Shown here one piece after another: positions 30,575 through 40,800 of a stretch of DNA of 64,000 nt. Position numbers and translations under genes: made by a program. Location: the NCBI RefSeq assembly GCF_001661265.1, contig NW_017566992.1, positions 1,038,892-1,102,891 of the forward strand, given 5' to 3'. This DNA comes from Saitoella complicata NRRL Y-17804 (taxonomy: Eukaryota > Ascomycota > Saitoellomycetes > Saitoellales > Saitoellaceae). Within the stretch, counting starts at the first letter, position 1, and each line of letters begins with the position of its first letter. The notes under the pieces are model-generated. The model was not told the DNA's origin, ran no database searches, and worked only from the letters and a program-made list of their open reading frames with translations.

Positions 30575-30649
30575 CGGAGTGTATGCTGCTTCCAACACTC
30601 GGAGTGTATGCTGCTTCCAACACTCGGAGTGTATGCTGCTTCCAACACT
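30575..30649 (+). repeat. 25-bp tandem repeat, three perfect copies
   Basis: The unit CGGAGTGTATGCTGCTTCCA plus ACACT occurs three times with no mismatch, in the 190-bp space between the divergent SprT (ATG 30546) and rhomboid (ATG 30737) genes. Each unit carries an ATG (30583, 30608, 30633); since 25 is not a multiple of 3, the three ATGs fall in three frames. The middle one is in frame with the rhomboid start. Confidence 0.95.
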
Positions 30650-30736
30650 CCTCTGTTTGTTTACTCCCACCTTAATACAAGCCAGGGCCAGGCACACGCC
30701 AGGCACACGCACAACCACTCAAACACCGCTCCCCAA

Positions 30737-31832
30737 ATGGCAGCGACGGCACGAACAACAATGCCAGCGATGGATCAGTTACACGGATACGCGGTTCAGT
30801 ATGGCGTTCTGGTCCAGAGTCAGGTGAAGACTATGCCCTTGTTTACTGGGTTGATGTTGGCCGCGATGGTTGGTTTGTGGGTGTTGGGGTTGTTTACGGG
30901 GATTACGGAGTTGTTTTGGTTACAGCCGAGTGAACTGTTGAAGTTTCAAAGTAAGCGGGTTGAAGACTTGTGTTGAACACGACCTGACATGACTTACAGT
31001 GCATCGAATGAACACGTATCCCCTGGTACATTTGGGTATCCTACATCTGTTACTGAATATGTTCCCCCTCGTCCCTTTACTGTCCCACTTTGAGAGACAG
31101 AATGGTACATTGGTCACCGCGAGTATCTTTTTCGGGATGTTTGAGATTATTCCGACGGTATTCTATGTGGTCACGGAGTACTTTATGTTGGGTAACGACT
31201 GGGCAGTAGCAGGTTCGAGGTTTGTTGGTTCTCTCGAGGGAAATTACGAATTCGAGCTGATAGTAAAGAACAGTGGCTGGGTATTCACTCTCCTCGCCAT
31301 CGAAGCCGTCCAAAACGCCGCCATCCGCCCACAAATCACGGGTTACGGATTCTCCATCCCAACCCAATCAACACCCTTCCTCATCCTCATCGTCACCTGG
31401 ATCATCATCCCATCCTCCTCATTCCTCGGACACGTCGGTGGATTATTGGTCGGATACCTCTTCGCCTACGGTTTACTGGGCTGGAGTATCCCCAAAGCCT
31501 GGATCCTGAAATGGATCGAGACAAAGGGCGAAAAATTCGGTATCCTTCAACGACTACCAAACTACGTCAAGTCCGACGAAGCTACAGCCTCCCCTTTCAC
31601 CCTCCCCTCCTACCACCCCTCGCCCGCATCCTCATCAGCTTCAAACTCGGATCAGCAGGGACGACCAGGGCATACGATCGTCAACGGAGTCATTGGGAAT
31701 ATGGCTGAGGCACAGGCTAGTAGCGGGAGTTTGAGTGTTGCAGGGGAGACGAGGCCGCGAGCGAGTAGTCGGGCGACGAGTTCGTTTCAGGGGCAGGGAT
31801 ATCGGTTGGTTGCGGAGAATGAGCAGTTATAG
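30737..31832 (+). CDS. Rhomboid intramembrane protease (Rbd2 type)
   Basis: Three exons: 30737-30950, 31000-31219 and 31274-31832 (introns of 49 and 54 nt), giving 330 aa. Intron 2 (31220-31273, GTTTGT...AACAG) is a multiple of 3 and has no stop, so an unspliced frame also reads through. Splicing creates VAGSSGWVFTLLAIEA, the GxSG catalytic-serine motif of rhomboids; without splicing the motif reads KNSG. The other family marks are HLGILHLLLNMFPLVPLLSHFE (helix 2) and the catalytic His in SFLGHVGGLLVGY. The C-tail of about 90 residues is Ser-rich and polar. Fungal Rbd2 cleaves SREBP-type transcription factors in the Golgi; activity here is inferred from the intact Ser-His dyad. Confidence 0.9.
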
Positions 31833-32594
31833 TCGTGAGGGCTGGGCAATTGGATAACGGGTTCGAGGTTTGGGATTGAACATACATGTATGAAGGCTTA
31901 AGGTTGATCATGAGCGATCGACTGAGCAGGATAGCCGACGAAGAACAAACGCCGCCGGGTGCGTGTGGGAGCAAACGAAGCGAGGAATGACGATACCCGG
32001 TACTACGACTGCGACTGCGATTGGTGCATACGGTAGCTTGAGATACAATTGAACGTCTTCGAACTGATGCTGATACTCCGTCCTCTTCATGTACGTACAT
32101 CTGCTCGGCGGGCACGTGACTAGGATTCGCCTTAAAGTAGCCGACGAACCGACAGGCCTCCGCATCCCCCATCGTGCGAATTCTCGTAGATCAGCTTTCT
32201 AAACCTCCATGCCGTAATGATCACCACCAGAAGGTTGCATATTGCAAGACGATAAGCTTGCGTTCGCCAGCTTAAGTAGCGAAGATCATCCGATAGCGAT
32301 AAGCTCGCTCGGCCCCGGTGCGACACTCCACACACTCAAAATATAAATCCAGACCCTCCAGTTGCAGCGGAATTGTATGGAGTGACGTAGGAGGACACAC
32401 GGTTCAACGCACGCGAATCGGGGATCCCAAAGATAGGCTTGGCTTCCATGAAGATGAGGGGAGGAGGATTGAGGATTAGTAAGAAACGTCGGTCAAGATA
32501 ACGAAGGAGCATGTGAAACGCACAGTATAAAGTGTCCTCCACTCCGTAAACGTTGTTGTAACGAAAGAAACCTCAACTACAAGTCGATTGCAAG
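31833..32594. other. Intergenic, 762 bp, no confident gene
   Basis: A minus-strand frame at 31717-32172 (151 codons, starting MGDAEACRFVGYFKANPSHV) overlaps the rhomboid 3' end and turns Ser/Arg-rich. A second minus frame (31908-32165) contains a hydrophobic LPYAPIAVAVVVPGIVI. These might be exons of a small membrane protein, but I cannot find splice sites that join them well. The right end carries the FNT promoter. Confidence 0.35.
32526..32532 (+). promoter_or_regulatory. TATA box of the FNT transporter gene
   Basis: TATAAAG lies 63-69 bp upstream of the ATG at 32595, a plausible distance for a fungal TATA box. Confidence 0.5.
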
Positions 32595-33656
32595 ATGGTC
32601 CTCAACTCCAGTCCCATCCACAATGTCTCCGGGTCCATGGACTGCTGGACCCCCCAGCAAACCGTCGAAATCATGACCCTATCCTCAGTCAAGAAATCCC
32701 GCATGTCCCTCGCGAAATGTTTCGTGTCCTCCATGTACGGCGGCATGCTTCTCTCCTTCGGCTGTACATTCGTTCTCGCCGTCAACGCTTCACCGTGGTT
32801 CGCGACAAACGCCCCGGGTGTATTGGCGTTGATCAGGGCACTTGTCTTTCCGGTTGGTTTGATCATGATTGTGCTGACGGGCGCGGATTTGTTGACGAGT
32901 AATGTTATGTTGATGGTGATTGGGGTGCTGAGGAGGAAGGTTACGCTTTGGCAGTTGTGTGTGAATTGGGTTGTGTCGTTTTTTGGGAATTTGTCGGGGA
33001 GTTTGTTTTTCATGGCAATCATCATTGTCTGTTACCCCCCCCCCCCTCATTGCTCCTCTCACAACACTGACATTTTGGGGCAGCATTATGGCAACATCTT
33101 CCATACGCCTGCACAGATCTCCGCAACGGCGACCTTCGGCAACCAGAAGGTGTTGGACCCAGCCTGGCACGAAATCTTCCTCCGCGGCATCGCCTGCAAC
33201 TGGCTCGTCTGCCTGGCCGTGATCCTCGGTACAATGTCCCGCGAAGTCATCTCGAAGATGGCCGGTATCGAATTTCCCACCGCAACCTTCATCGCCTGCG
33301 GCTTCGATCACGTCGTTGCCAACTTCTTTTTCCTCCCGACTGCAATGTGGGCTGGAGCGGATTTCGGTGTTGGGTATTACATCTGGAAGAGTTTGATTCC
33401 GAGTTTATTGGGGAATATTGTTGGTGGAGGACTATTTTGCGGGGCCGGGTATTGGTATTTGTATGTTCATGATGAGGAGATGCCTGATTACAGAGGTGAG
33501 AATGTGCTCGAGGGAGCGGAGGTCTCCGAGCTGGGTGGACCTACTGGATCGGGACACTCGAGCTTCAAGAAGAACAGGGAGGACTCTGAGTTTACGCTCC
33601 GCAACGGACAGCATGGCGGGATGGATCAGTCGAGGGGGCCGGAGGAGATTGTTTGA
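32595..33656 (+). CDS. Formate/nitrite transporter (FNT family)
   Basis: Two exons: 32595-33026 and 33084-33656, with a 57-nt intron (33027-33083, GTCTGT...GGCAG), giving 334 aa. The intron is a multiple of 3, has no stop, and contains a run of 12 C; leaving it in would add 19 residues (CYPPPPHCSSHN) in the middle of the helix-3/extracellular region. FNT features: SMYGGMLLSFGCTF, the FPVGLIMIVLTGADLLTSNVM loop-helix, LRGIACNWLVCLAVILG, and FDHVVANFFFLPTAMWAG. Six membrane helices are expected, forming a pentameric channel-like carrier for formate, nitrite or acetate at the plasma membrane. The C-tail is polar. Substrate not decided by sequence. Confidence 0.9.
   Translation: MVLNSSPIHNVSGSMDCWTPQQTVEIMTLSSVKKSRMSLAKCFVSSMYGGMLLSFGCTFVLAVNASPWFATNAPGVLALIRALVFPVGLIMIVLTGADLLTSNVMLMVIGVLRRKVTLWQLCVNWVVSFFGNLSGSLFFMAIIIVCYPPPPHCSSHNTDILGQHYGNIFHTPAQISATATFGNQKVLDPAWHEIFLRGIACNWLVCLAVILGTMSREVISKMAGIEFPTATFIACGFDHVVANFFFLPTAMWAGADFGVGYYIWKSLIPSLLGNIVGGGLFCGAGYWYLYVHDEEMPDYRGENVLEGAEVSELGGPTGSGHSSFKKNREDSEFTLRNGQHGGMDQSRGPEEIV
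33035..33046 (+). repeat. Poly-C tract (12 C) in the FNT intron
   Basis: Twelve consecutive C lie 8 nt into the intron. Length variation here would change the read-through frame but not the spliced protein. Confidence 0.9.
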
Positions 33657-34019
33657 GGTGGTTGACTCGGAGCTAGTTCAAGAGAGGTATTTCTGTTTCC
33701 CACGCGCGCGTCGCCCACACATAAATGGCTCACCTCCCACCACGGCACTAGTGTGATTCGCGTGCACCCGGCGAGCGCTCGTCTCGAACTCGTCTAAGCA
33801 CCCCGAACGGTTCATCCAAGTGCCTGCCGATCACCCATACAACATGGACAAAATACCTCGTCCGCCTGGGAGATGACAAGCCTGTTGACCGGGATGCCAT
33901 GACGAGAGCTAATTCTGCCGCTTGAGTGCACGGGTATAAAAAGATGTGTGAGCCCTGCTGACCATGACGGTCCCCATCACCAGCACCTTCACAGCTCGAA
34001 GCAGATCGGAAACGGCAAT
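33657..34019. promoter_or_regulatory. Promoter region of the alkaline phosphatase gene (363 bp)
   Basis: A TATA box (TATAAAAAG, 33935-33943) lies about 80 bp before the ATG at 34020. The leader between them is rich in CACC/CAGC. No other gene is seen. Confidence 0.6.
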
Positions 34020-35759
34020 ATGGTTCGTCTCGGTTCCCTCTTCATCGCTACCCTCTTGGGTGTCGCCGCCGCTCACGGAAATGACAACCATGGTTCCGAC
34101 AAATCCAGCAACAACAAGCACCAGAAGTCTGAGGAGGACCGTGTTCGTCCTCACAAGTACGCCGGTGGATCTCTTGCTGACACCGACAACCTGAGCTGGA
34201 ACGGTGTTCCTACCAATGAGACGGATCACGTCTACACCAATGCCCCCGGTGCTCACGTTTACCGTGCGCCCAAGGGAAAGAAGAACGTCATTCTCATGAT
34301 CTCTGATGGTTTCGGTCCTGCGTCCGAGTACTTTGCTCGCTCCTTCTACCAGTATAAGCAGGGTCTCTCTTTCGAGACCCAGCTTCCTCTCGACGAGCTC
34401 TTGACTGGTTCCATCCGTACTCGTGCCATCGACTCCCTCATCACTGACTCTGCTGCCTCTGGTACCGCCTACTCTTGCGGCATCAAGTCCTTCAATGACG
34501 CCATCGCTGTCGACCACAAGGGTGAGCCCTGTGGTACCGTCCTCGAGGGTGCTAAAAAGCTCGGATACGCGACTGGTCTCGTTACCACCTCCCGTATCAC
34601 CCACGCTACCCCTGCAGTCTTCTCTTCCCATGTTACCTTCCGTGACTGGGAAGACCTCATCGCTCAGCAGCAGATCGGCGACAACCCTCTTGGTCGTCAG
34701 GTCGATTTGTTGATGGGTGGTGGTCGTTGTTACTTCACTCCTCAGTCCACTGAGAAGTCTTGTCGTGAAGACGACCGTAACCTTATTGAGGAGGCTCAGT
34801 CCGCCGGTTTCTCTTACATCGAGGACCGTGCTGGCTTCGATGGCTTGAACAACGGTTCTTCCGTTGACTTGCCTTTGTTGGCTCTCTTCACCCAGTCTCA
34901 CATGTCTTACGAGATTGACCGTAAGGCATCCAAGGAGCCTTCTCTTGCTGAGATGTCCCTTACTGCCCTCAACGCCCTTAACAAGGCCCAGGTTGACCAG
35001 GAGGAGGGTTTCTTCATCATGATTGAGGGTGCGCGTATCGACCACGCTGCCCACAACAACGACCCTATTGGACATTTGCACGATATCCTCGCTTACCAGG
35101 AAGCCGTCATGGCTGTCCGCAACTGGGTCGACGAGCACCCCGAGTCTCTCCTCATCTCTACCTCTGACCACGAGTGTGGTGGTCTTGCTCTTGGTCGCCA
35201 GGCCAACTGGACTGACTCTCCCTTCTACGGCTGGTACCCCTCTGCCCTTGCCAACGCTACCAACTCCACCGAGGTTGTTGGGTCCGCCGTTGCCAAGATG
35301 GTCAACCACACCGATGCTGAGCTCCGCACTTACCTCAACCAGACCGTTCTCACCCAGTGGATGGGTATCGATGATGCCACCACCACCGAGATCGACTCCC
35401 TCATTTGCAACCGCAACACCTCCTCCATGGTTACCTACCAACTCTCCGACATGCTTAACCGCCGCGCCGCCATGGGCTGGTCAACCCACGGCCACTCCGG
35501 TGTCGACGTCAACCTCTACGCCTACGGTGCCGCTGCCGAAGCCGGTCTCTTCATCGGTAACCACGAGAACATTTTCATCGGAAAGTTCATTGAAGATTAC
35601 CTCGGCTTGGACTTACACGAAATCACGACTGTGCTCAACAACGGGACCTTTCCTGATCCGTATAGTGGTGCGGATCTTGCCAACTTCACGAGGAATTTGC
35701 CGGTGTATGACCATGATCATCGCGGTCTGGTGGATCTGCATGCTTCGTGCGGTATGTAA
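34020..35759 (+). CDS. Alkaline phosphatase (Pho8 family)
   Basis: A 579-aa intronless protein. I start at MVRLGSLFIATLLGVAAAHG, which reads as a secretion signal, rather than the frame extension to 33948. Family residues: NVILMISDGFGP (metal Asp), the phosphoserine motif in LITDSAASGTAYSCGIKSFN, HATPAVFSSH, EGARIDHAAHNND, STSDHECGG, and the metal His in GWSTHGHSGVDVN. It hydrolyses phosphate monoesters with two Zn and one Mg, in the vacuole or outside the cell. Several N-glycosylation sites (NWT, NAT, NST, NHT, NQT) fit a secretory protein. Codons are strongly biased to C/T-ending forms, unlike its neighbours, suggesting high expression. The TATA box fits phosphate-regulated transcription, but no clear CACGTG was seen. 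Confidence 0.93.
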   Translation: MVRLGSLFIATLLGVAAAHGNDNHGSDKSSNNKHQKSEEDRVRPHKYAGGSLADTDNLSWNGVPTNETDHVYTNAPGAHVYRAPKGKKNVILMISDGFGPASEYFARSFYQYKQGLSFETQLPLDELLTGSIRTRAIDSLITDSAASGTAYSCGIKSFNDAIAVDHKGEPCGTVLEGAKKLGYATGLVTTSRITHATPAVFSSHVTFRDWEDLIAQQQIGDNPLGRQVDLLMGGGRCYFTPQSTEKSCREDDRNLIEEAQSAGFSYIEDRAGFDGLNNGSSVDLPLLALFTQSHMSYEIDRKASKEPSLAEMSLTALNALNKAQVDQEEGFFIMIEGARIDHAAHNNDPIGHLHDILAYQEAVMAVRNWVDEHPESLLISTSDHECGGLALGRQANWTDSPFYGWYPSALANATNSTEVVGSAVAKMVNHTDAELRTYLNQTVLTQWMGIDDATTTEIDSLICNRNTSSMVTYQLSDMLNRRAAMGWSTHGHSGVDVNLYAYGAAAEAGLFIGNHENIFIGKFIEDYLGLDLHEITTVLNNGTFPDPYSGADLANFTRNLPVYDHDHRGLVDLHASCGM

Positions 35760-36103
35760 GGATGACGAGATAAAGAAAGAGGAGAGGGGGGATTGGTTTG
35801 TGGAGAGGATTCGGATCAGACGGCGTTTGTGGGAAAAAGTATTACGTTAGTGGTGTTGTATTTGTAGTGTCTTTCTTCAGGGCTTCTTGATAAGAATATT
35901 CGTAATGAACGAACTTGATACCTTTACCATTGACCATCTTGCACATTGTTCTTCATTGTCTGGAAGAATCCTGTCGTTGAGAACTTCCAAGGTTACAGTA
36001 GACGTCGTCGTTCGACGCGTCGCGCATCTGGGCGTGCATCCGAAATTGCAGTCGCGTCTCCAACCGCAGGCGGACGGATGAAAAGAACATACAACCCATA
36101 AAA
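35760..36103. promoter_or_regulatory. Intergenic with MSH2 promoter (344 bp)
   Basis: It holds the alkaline phosphatase 3' end and the MSH2 promoter. An MluI cell-cycle box, ACGCGT, lies at 36015-36020 within TTCGACGCGTCGCG, about 85 bp before the MSH2 ATG. The MBF factor binds such boxes upstream of replication and repair genes in yeasts; its use here is inference. Confidence 0.5.
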
Positions 36104-38917
36104 ATGGCCGATAAGAGCAGGCCTGAGCTGAGCGTTGGTATGTAGTTCATGCTCCATTTGTGCACACACTCTGACCATCTCATAGACAACGAAGCGGGCT
36201 TCTGCTCCTTCTTCCGCTCCCTCCCCGCCAAAGACGCCTCCACCATCCGTATTTTCGAACGCGGGGATTATTACTCCGTACACGGCGAAGACGCCCACTA
36301 TATCGCTCAAAATGTCTATCGTACAACCACCGTGATCAAATACCTCGGTTCATCTGACCCAGCACGGGGGATTCCAAGTTGTACGCTCTCAAATGCAGCC
36401 TTTGCCGTCTTCCTACGAGAAGCGCTCACCACAAGGGGTATGAGAGTAGAAATCTGGGGAACGGCTGGGAGGAATAGTTGGGCGCTGACGAAGCAGGCCT
36501 CTCCAGGAAATTTGCAGGATGTTGAGGATTTGATTTTTGGGAACACAGACTTGACCAGCAACCCTGTTATCTTGGCCGTCAAGGTACAGGCCACTGCAAC
36601 GCAGAGAAGCGTAGGTGTGGCTTTTGCGGATGCGAGTGTTCGAGAGTTGGGTGTGAGTGAGTTTGTGGACAATGACTTGTACTCGAACTTCGAATCCCTT
36701 CTTATCCAGCTCGGCGTCAAGGAGTGTATCATTCAGGAAGATCCTCAGCACAAAGATTACGACCTCGGCAAACTGCGACAGGTTGTTGACCGTTGTGGCA
36801 TCACTATCACTGAGAAGCGTTCAGCTGACTTCAGCGCAAGAGATATTGAGCAGGATCTGACGCGCTTGCTGGGCGGAGACTTGAGTGCTGGCACTCTTCC
36901 TCAATTTGATCTGAAGCTGGCCATGGCATCGGCGTCGGCACTGATTAAATACCTTGCCTTGATGTCAGATTCGACCAACTTCGGCCAGTACGAGCTTTAC
37001 CAGCATGATCTGTCGCAGTACATGAAGCTTGACGCGTCCGCCGTGCGTGCACTGAACCTCATGCCTGGACCTAACGACGGTGCAAACAAGAACATGTCAC
37101 TGTTTGGTCTGCTGAACAAGTGCAGAACGGCAATTGGTACGAGGTTGTTGGCGCAGTGGTTGAAGCAGCCCTTGATGAACATCCACGAGATCGAAAAGAG
37201 GCATTCCTTAGTCGAGATTTTCGTGGAGGATACGGAGTTGAGGCAGACTTTGCAGGAAGAACAGTTGAAGGCCATCCCGGACCTTAACCGATTGGCGAAG
37301 AGGTTTCAAAAGGGCTTGGCTGGGTTGGAGGATGTCATTCGTGTGTATCAAGTGGTAATTCGTTTACCGGGTATCCTGGCAACTCTGGAAGCATCATCTG
37401 ATGAAGAGAAGAAGGCCTTGTTGCAGGACCAGTACATCACGAAACTTGCTGAGCACGCGGAGAACTTGGGCAAGTTGCAGGAACTTGTTGAGACTACCAT
37501 CGATTTGGAAGCTCTCGACGACCATGAGTTCCGCATAAAAGCAGACTTTGACGAGAACTTGCAGCACTATCGCCAGAGACTCGAGGAACTCCGAGAAGAG
37601 ATGAACGATGAACATCAGCGTGTCGGACAGGAGCTGGATCAGGATACCGACAAGAAGCTAAAGATGGAGCAGCACAAAGTATATGGCTGGTGTCTACGTC
37701 TTACGCGTAACGAATCAGGCGCCATTCGTGGCAAGAGGGGCTACATCGAGCTGGCGACGCAGAAAGCCGGTGTGCACTTTACTACGAACAAGTTGCAAGA
37801 ACTTAGCAGGGAATTTGCGGACACGTCTAATCAGTACGACCGTCAGCAGAGCAGTCTTGTAAAGGAGGTCGTGAGTATTGTCGCGAGTTACTGCGGTGTC
37901 TTTGAGTTACTCAGTCAGTTGATCGCTCATCTCGATGTTATTGTGGCATTTGCGCATGTCAGTGTGCATGCTCCTACTGGCTACGTTCGACCAAGGATGT
38001 TGGCTCGTGGTGAAGGTGACATGATCCTTAAGGACTCGAGACACCCGTGTTTGGAGATGCAGGACGATGTTGACTTCATCGCTAACGACGTTACCTTGAA
38101 GCGTGGTGAATCAGAGTTCTTGATTATTACTGGTCCTAACATGGGTGGTAAGAGTACGTACATCAGGCAGATCGGCGTTATCGCGTTGATGGCCCAGGCT
38201 GGATGTTTCGTGCCTTGTTCAGAGGCCGAAATCTGCGTCTTTGACTGTATTCTATCTCGTGTCGGAGCCGGTGACTCTCAACTGAAGGGTGTGTCGACCT
38301 TCATGGCCGAGATGCTCGAGACTGCTACGATCTTAAAGTCCGCTACGAAGGATTCCTTGATTATCATTGATGAGCTTGGACGTGGTACAAGTATTCTTGA
38401 TGGAGCCGGATTGGCTTGGGCAATATCCGAGCATATCGTGAAGGAGATCAAGTGTTTTGCATTATTCGCTACACATTTCCACGAGCTGACGGCGCTTGCG
38501 GATAGTTGTCCGCAAGTCAAGAACCTTCATGTTGTCGTCCATGTCGAGGAAGGCGAGAGCAGGGATATCACGCTACTATACAAGGTTGACGAAGGTGCCG
38601 TCGACGAAAGTTTCGGTATTCATGTTGCGAAACTCGCGAGGTTCCCAGAGAAGGTTGTCAAGATGGCTAAGCGTAAAGCGGACGAACTTGAGGACTTTTC
38701 GGGCAAGCATGACGAGAAGAGGAGCAAGTGCACGAAGGAGGAGGTGGCTGAGGGCAGCAATTTGCTCAAGGAAGTGATGACAGAGTGGAAGAGTAAGGTT
38801 GACACGGAGAACATGTCAGCAGAAGAGATGATCGAAATCTTCCAGGCCACGGTTGCAGCGAGGAAGGAGGCATTGGATGCCAACGCGTTTGTGAAGGAGG
38901 CATTGACGTTGGCATAA
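36104..38917 (+). CDS. MSH2: DNA mismatch repair protein MSH2
   Basis: Exon 1 is 36104-36137 (MADKSRPELSV plus one base) and exon 2 is 36186-38917, with a 48-nt intron, giving 921 aa. The mismatch-binding domain I starts at once (NEAGFCSFFRSLP). Connector, lever and clamp follow, and the ABC ATPase lies at about 630-850: Walker A GPNMGGKST (about 661), the Q-loop/CFVPCSEAEI, signature SQLKGVSTFMAEM, Walker B with DELGRGTS and the ATHFHEL switch. MSH2 pairs with MSH6 or MSH3 to recognise mismatches and loops. One small oddity is TSILDGAGLAWAI where most MSH2 have TSTYDGFGLAWAI; the catalytic Glu is kept. The N-terminal Phe needed for mismatch stacking is not expected in MSH2. Confidence 0.95.
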
Positions 38918-39205
38918 TCGAGTTGGAGCACATGATCATTTCGCAGGAGTTCTCGGAGTTTAAGCTTACATCGATAACATATATCCGCTTTTTTGACATC
39001 TCCCCTCCTTCATATCTGTGCACGTGTGCCGCCCAATTCCCCGGCGCGGGCGGGAGTTTCCCCACCGGCACACAAAGACTGCCGACTCTCCCGGCTGTTG
39101 CGCCGACATCAGTGAGACCAACCTCCAGTTGAAATACCCCGAGTACTCCCGTCGAGGACAGATCGTCAGTGAAATCTCAAGCGCTGAGGTTCAATTCCAA
39201 ATCAG

Positions 39206-40800
39206 ATGGTCGCAATCCTCAGAACAGCCAAGGCGGTGCTCGCGGGACCGGCGCAGAAGGTTCGTCTACATGTACAGTTTCGGCTGATCAATCGTTGATC
39301 GTTGAGTTACAGACCCTCCTCTTCGCTCGTGCTTTCTCCTCATCGCGAACTGCCTTCAACGTCGACAAGGTTTACCCTTCAGCTTTCGAGGCGATCAAGG
39401 ACATCAAGTCCGACAGCACCCTCCTCTGTGGTGGTTTTGGTCTCTGCGGTGTTCCCAACACACTCATTAATGCCGTTCGCGACACTCCCTCGATCAAAGG
39501 ACTTACTGCAGTATCAAACAACGCCGGTGTCGATGGTGGAGGTCTCGGTCAGCTCTTGGAGACTGGTCAGGTGAAGAAGATGATCGCTTCGTACGTCGGA
39601 GAGAACAAGACTTTCGAGCGCAAGTACTTGAGCGGAGAGATTGATTTGGAGCTGACTCCTCAGGGTACTTTGGCTGAGAGATTGAGGGCTGGTGGTGCCG
39701 GTATTCCTGCGTTCTATACTCCAGCTGCGTACGGAACTTGGATTCAGACTGGTGAACTGCCCGTGCGATACAACCCCGATGGTACCGTGGCACTCAAGTC
39801 GACCCCAAGAGAGGTCCGTGAGTTCGATGGTCGTGGTTTCCTTCTTGAGGAGGCCATCAGGGGTGACGTTGCTTTCGTCAGGGCCTACAAGGCCGACAAG
39901 CTCGGTAACGCCCAGTTCCGTCTCGCTGCGCACAACTTCAACGGTTCCATGGGTCGCAACGCCAAGATGACCATTGTCGAGGCTGAGCACATCGTCGAAC
40001 CAGGAGAGATCGATCCTGAGAAGGTTCACTTGCCCGGTATCTACGTTTCCCGTGTCATTCAAGCATCTTCCGAGCCTAAGGGTATCGAGAAGTTGACCCT
40101 CGCAAGGGATCCTTCGGAGGATATCTCCAAGGTCGGGGGTAAGCGCGAAAAGATCGTCGCCCGTGCCGCTAAGGAGTTCAAGAATGGAATGTACGCCAAC
40201 TTGGGTATCGGCTTGCCTACCCTTATTCCTGGTCTCTTGCCTGCCGATGTCTCCGTTACGCTTCAGTCCGAGAATGGTATCCTTGGTCTGGGTCCTTACC
40301 CCGTCAAGGGCAAGGAGGACGCCGACCTCATCAACGCCGGTAAGGAGACCGTTACCCTCAACCCCGGTGCGTCCCTCTTCGGATCCGAGGAGTCCTTCGG
40401 TATGATTCGTGCCGGCAAAGTCGACTTGACCGTCTTGGGTGCCATGCAGGTCTCCCAGTACGGTGACCTCGCCAACTGGGCCGCACCAAACCGCATCAAG
40501 GGTATGGGAGGAGCAATGGACCTTGTTGCCAACCCCAAGGCTACTAAAGTTGTCGTCGTCATGGAGCACTGCGACAAGAAAGGCAGATCAAAGATCATGA
40601 AGGATGTCAACTACCCCATTACTGGTGTTAGGTGTGTGTCGACCATCATTACCGATTTGGCAGTGTTTGATATCGACTTCGACAATGGTTTGGTGTTGAA
40701 GGAGTATGCGGAGGGTGTTACGATTGATGAGATTAAGGAGAAGACGGATGCGCCGTTCCGTGTTGCAGACGATGTTAAGCAGATGGATGTCGCTCATTAA
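39206..40800 (+). CDS. Succinyl-CoA:3-ketoacid CoA transferase, mitochondrial (SCOT)
   Basis: Exon 1 is 39206-39259 (MVAILRTAKAVLAGPAQK) and exon 2 is 39313-40800, with a 53-nt intron, giving 513 aa. Joining them forms a presequence (TLLFARAFSSSRTAF follows), so the enzyme should be mitochondrial. The A half starts with TLLCGGFGLCGVPNTLINAV and the B half with GMYANLGIGLPTLIPGLLP; the catalytic Glu is in LQSENGILGLGPYP (about residue 338). It moves CoA from succinyl-CoA to acetoacetate or acetate, in ketone-body or acetate use. A and B parts fused in one chain is the eukaryotic form. Codons are biased as in highly expressed genes. Confidence 0.94.

Noticed and set aside
31717-32172. 151-codon minus frame after the rhomboid gene
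   Set aside because: It overlaps the rhomboid 3' coding part and becomes Ser/Arg-rich; no splice model made it convincing.
33909-35441. 510-codon open frame on the minus strand opposite alkaline phosphatase
   Set aside because: It mirrors a strongly codon-biased gene; third-position C/T bias suppresses stops on the opposite strand. Its composition (Val, Gly, Thr, Asp repeats) is typical of such shadows.
39514-40569. 351-codon minus frame opposite SCOT
   Set aside because: Same codon-bias shadow effect; no start context or protein-like motif.
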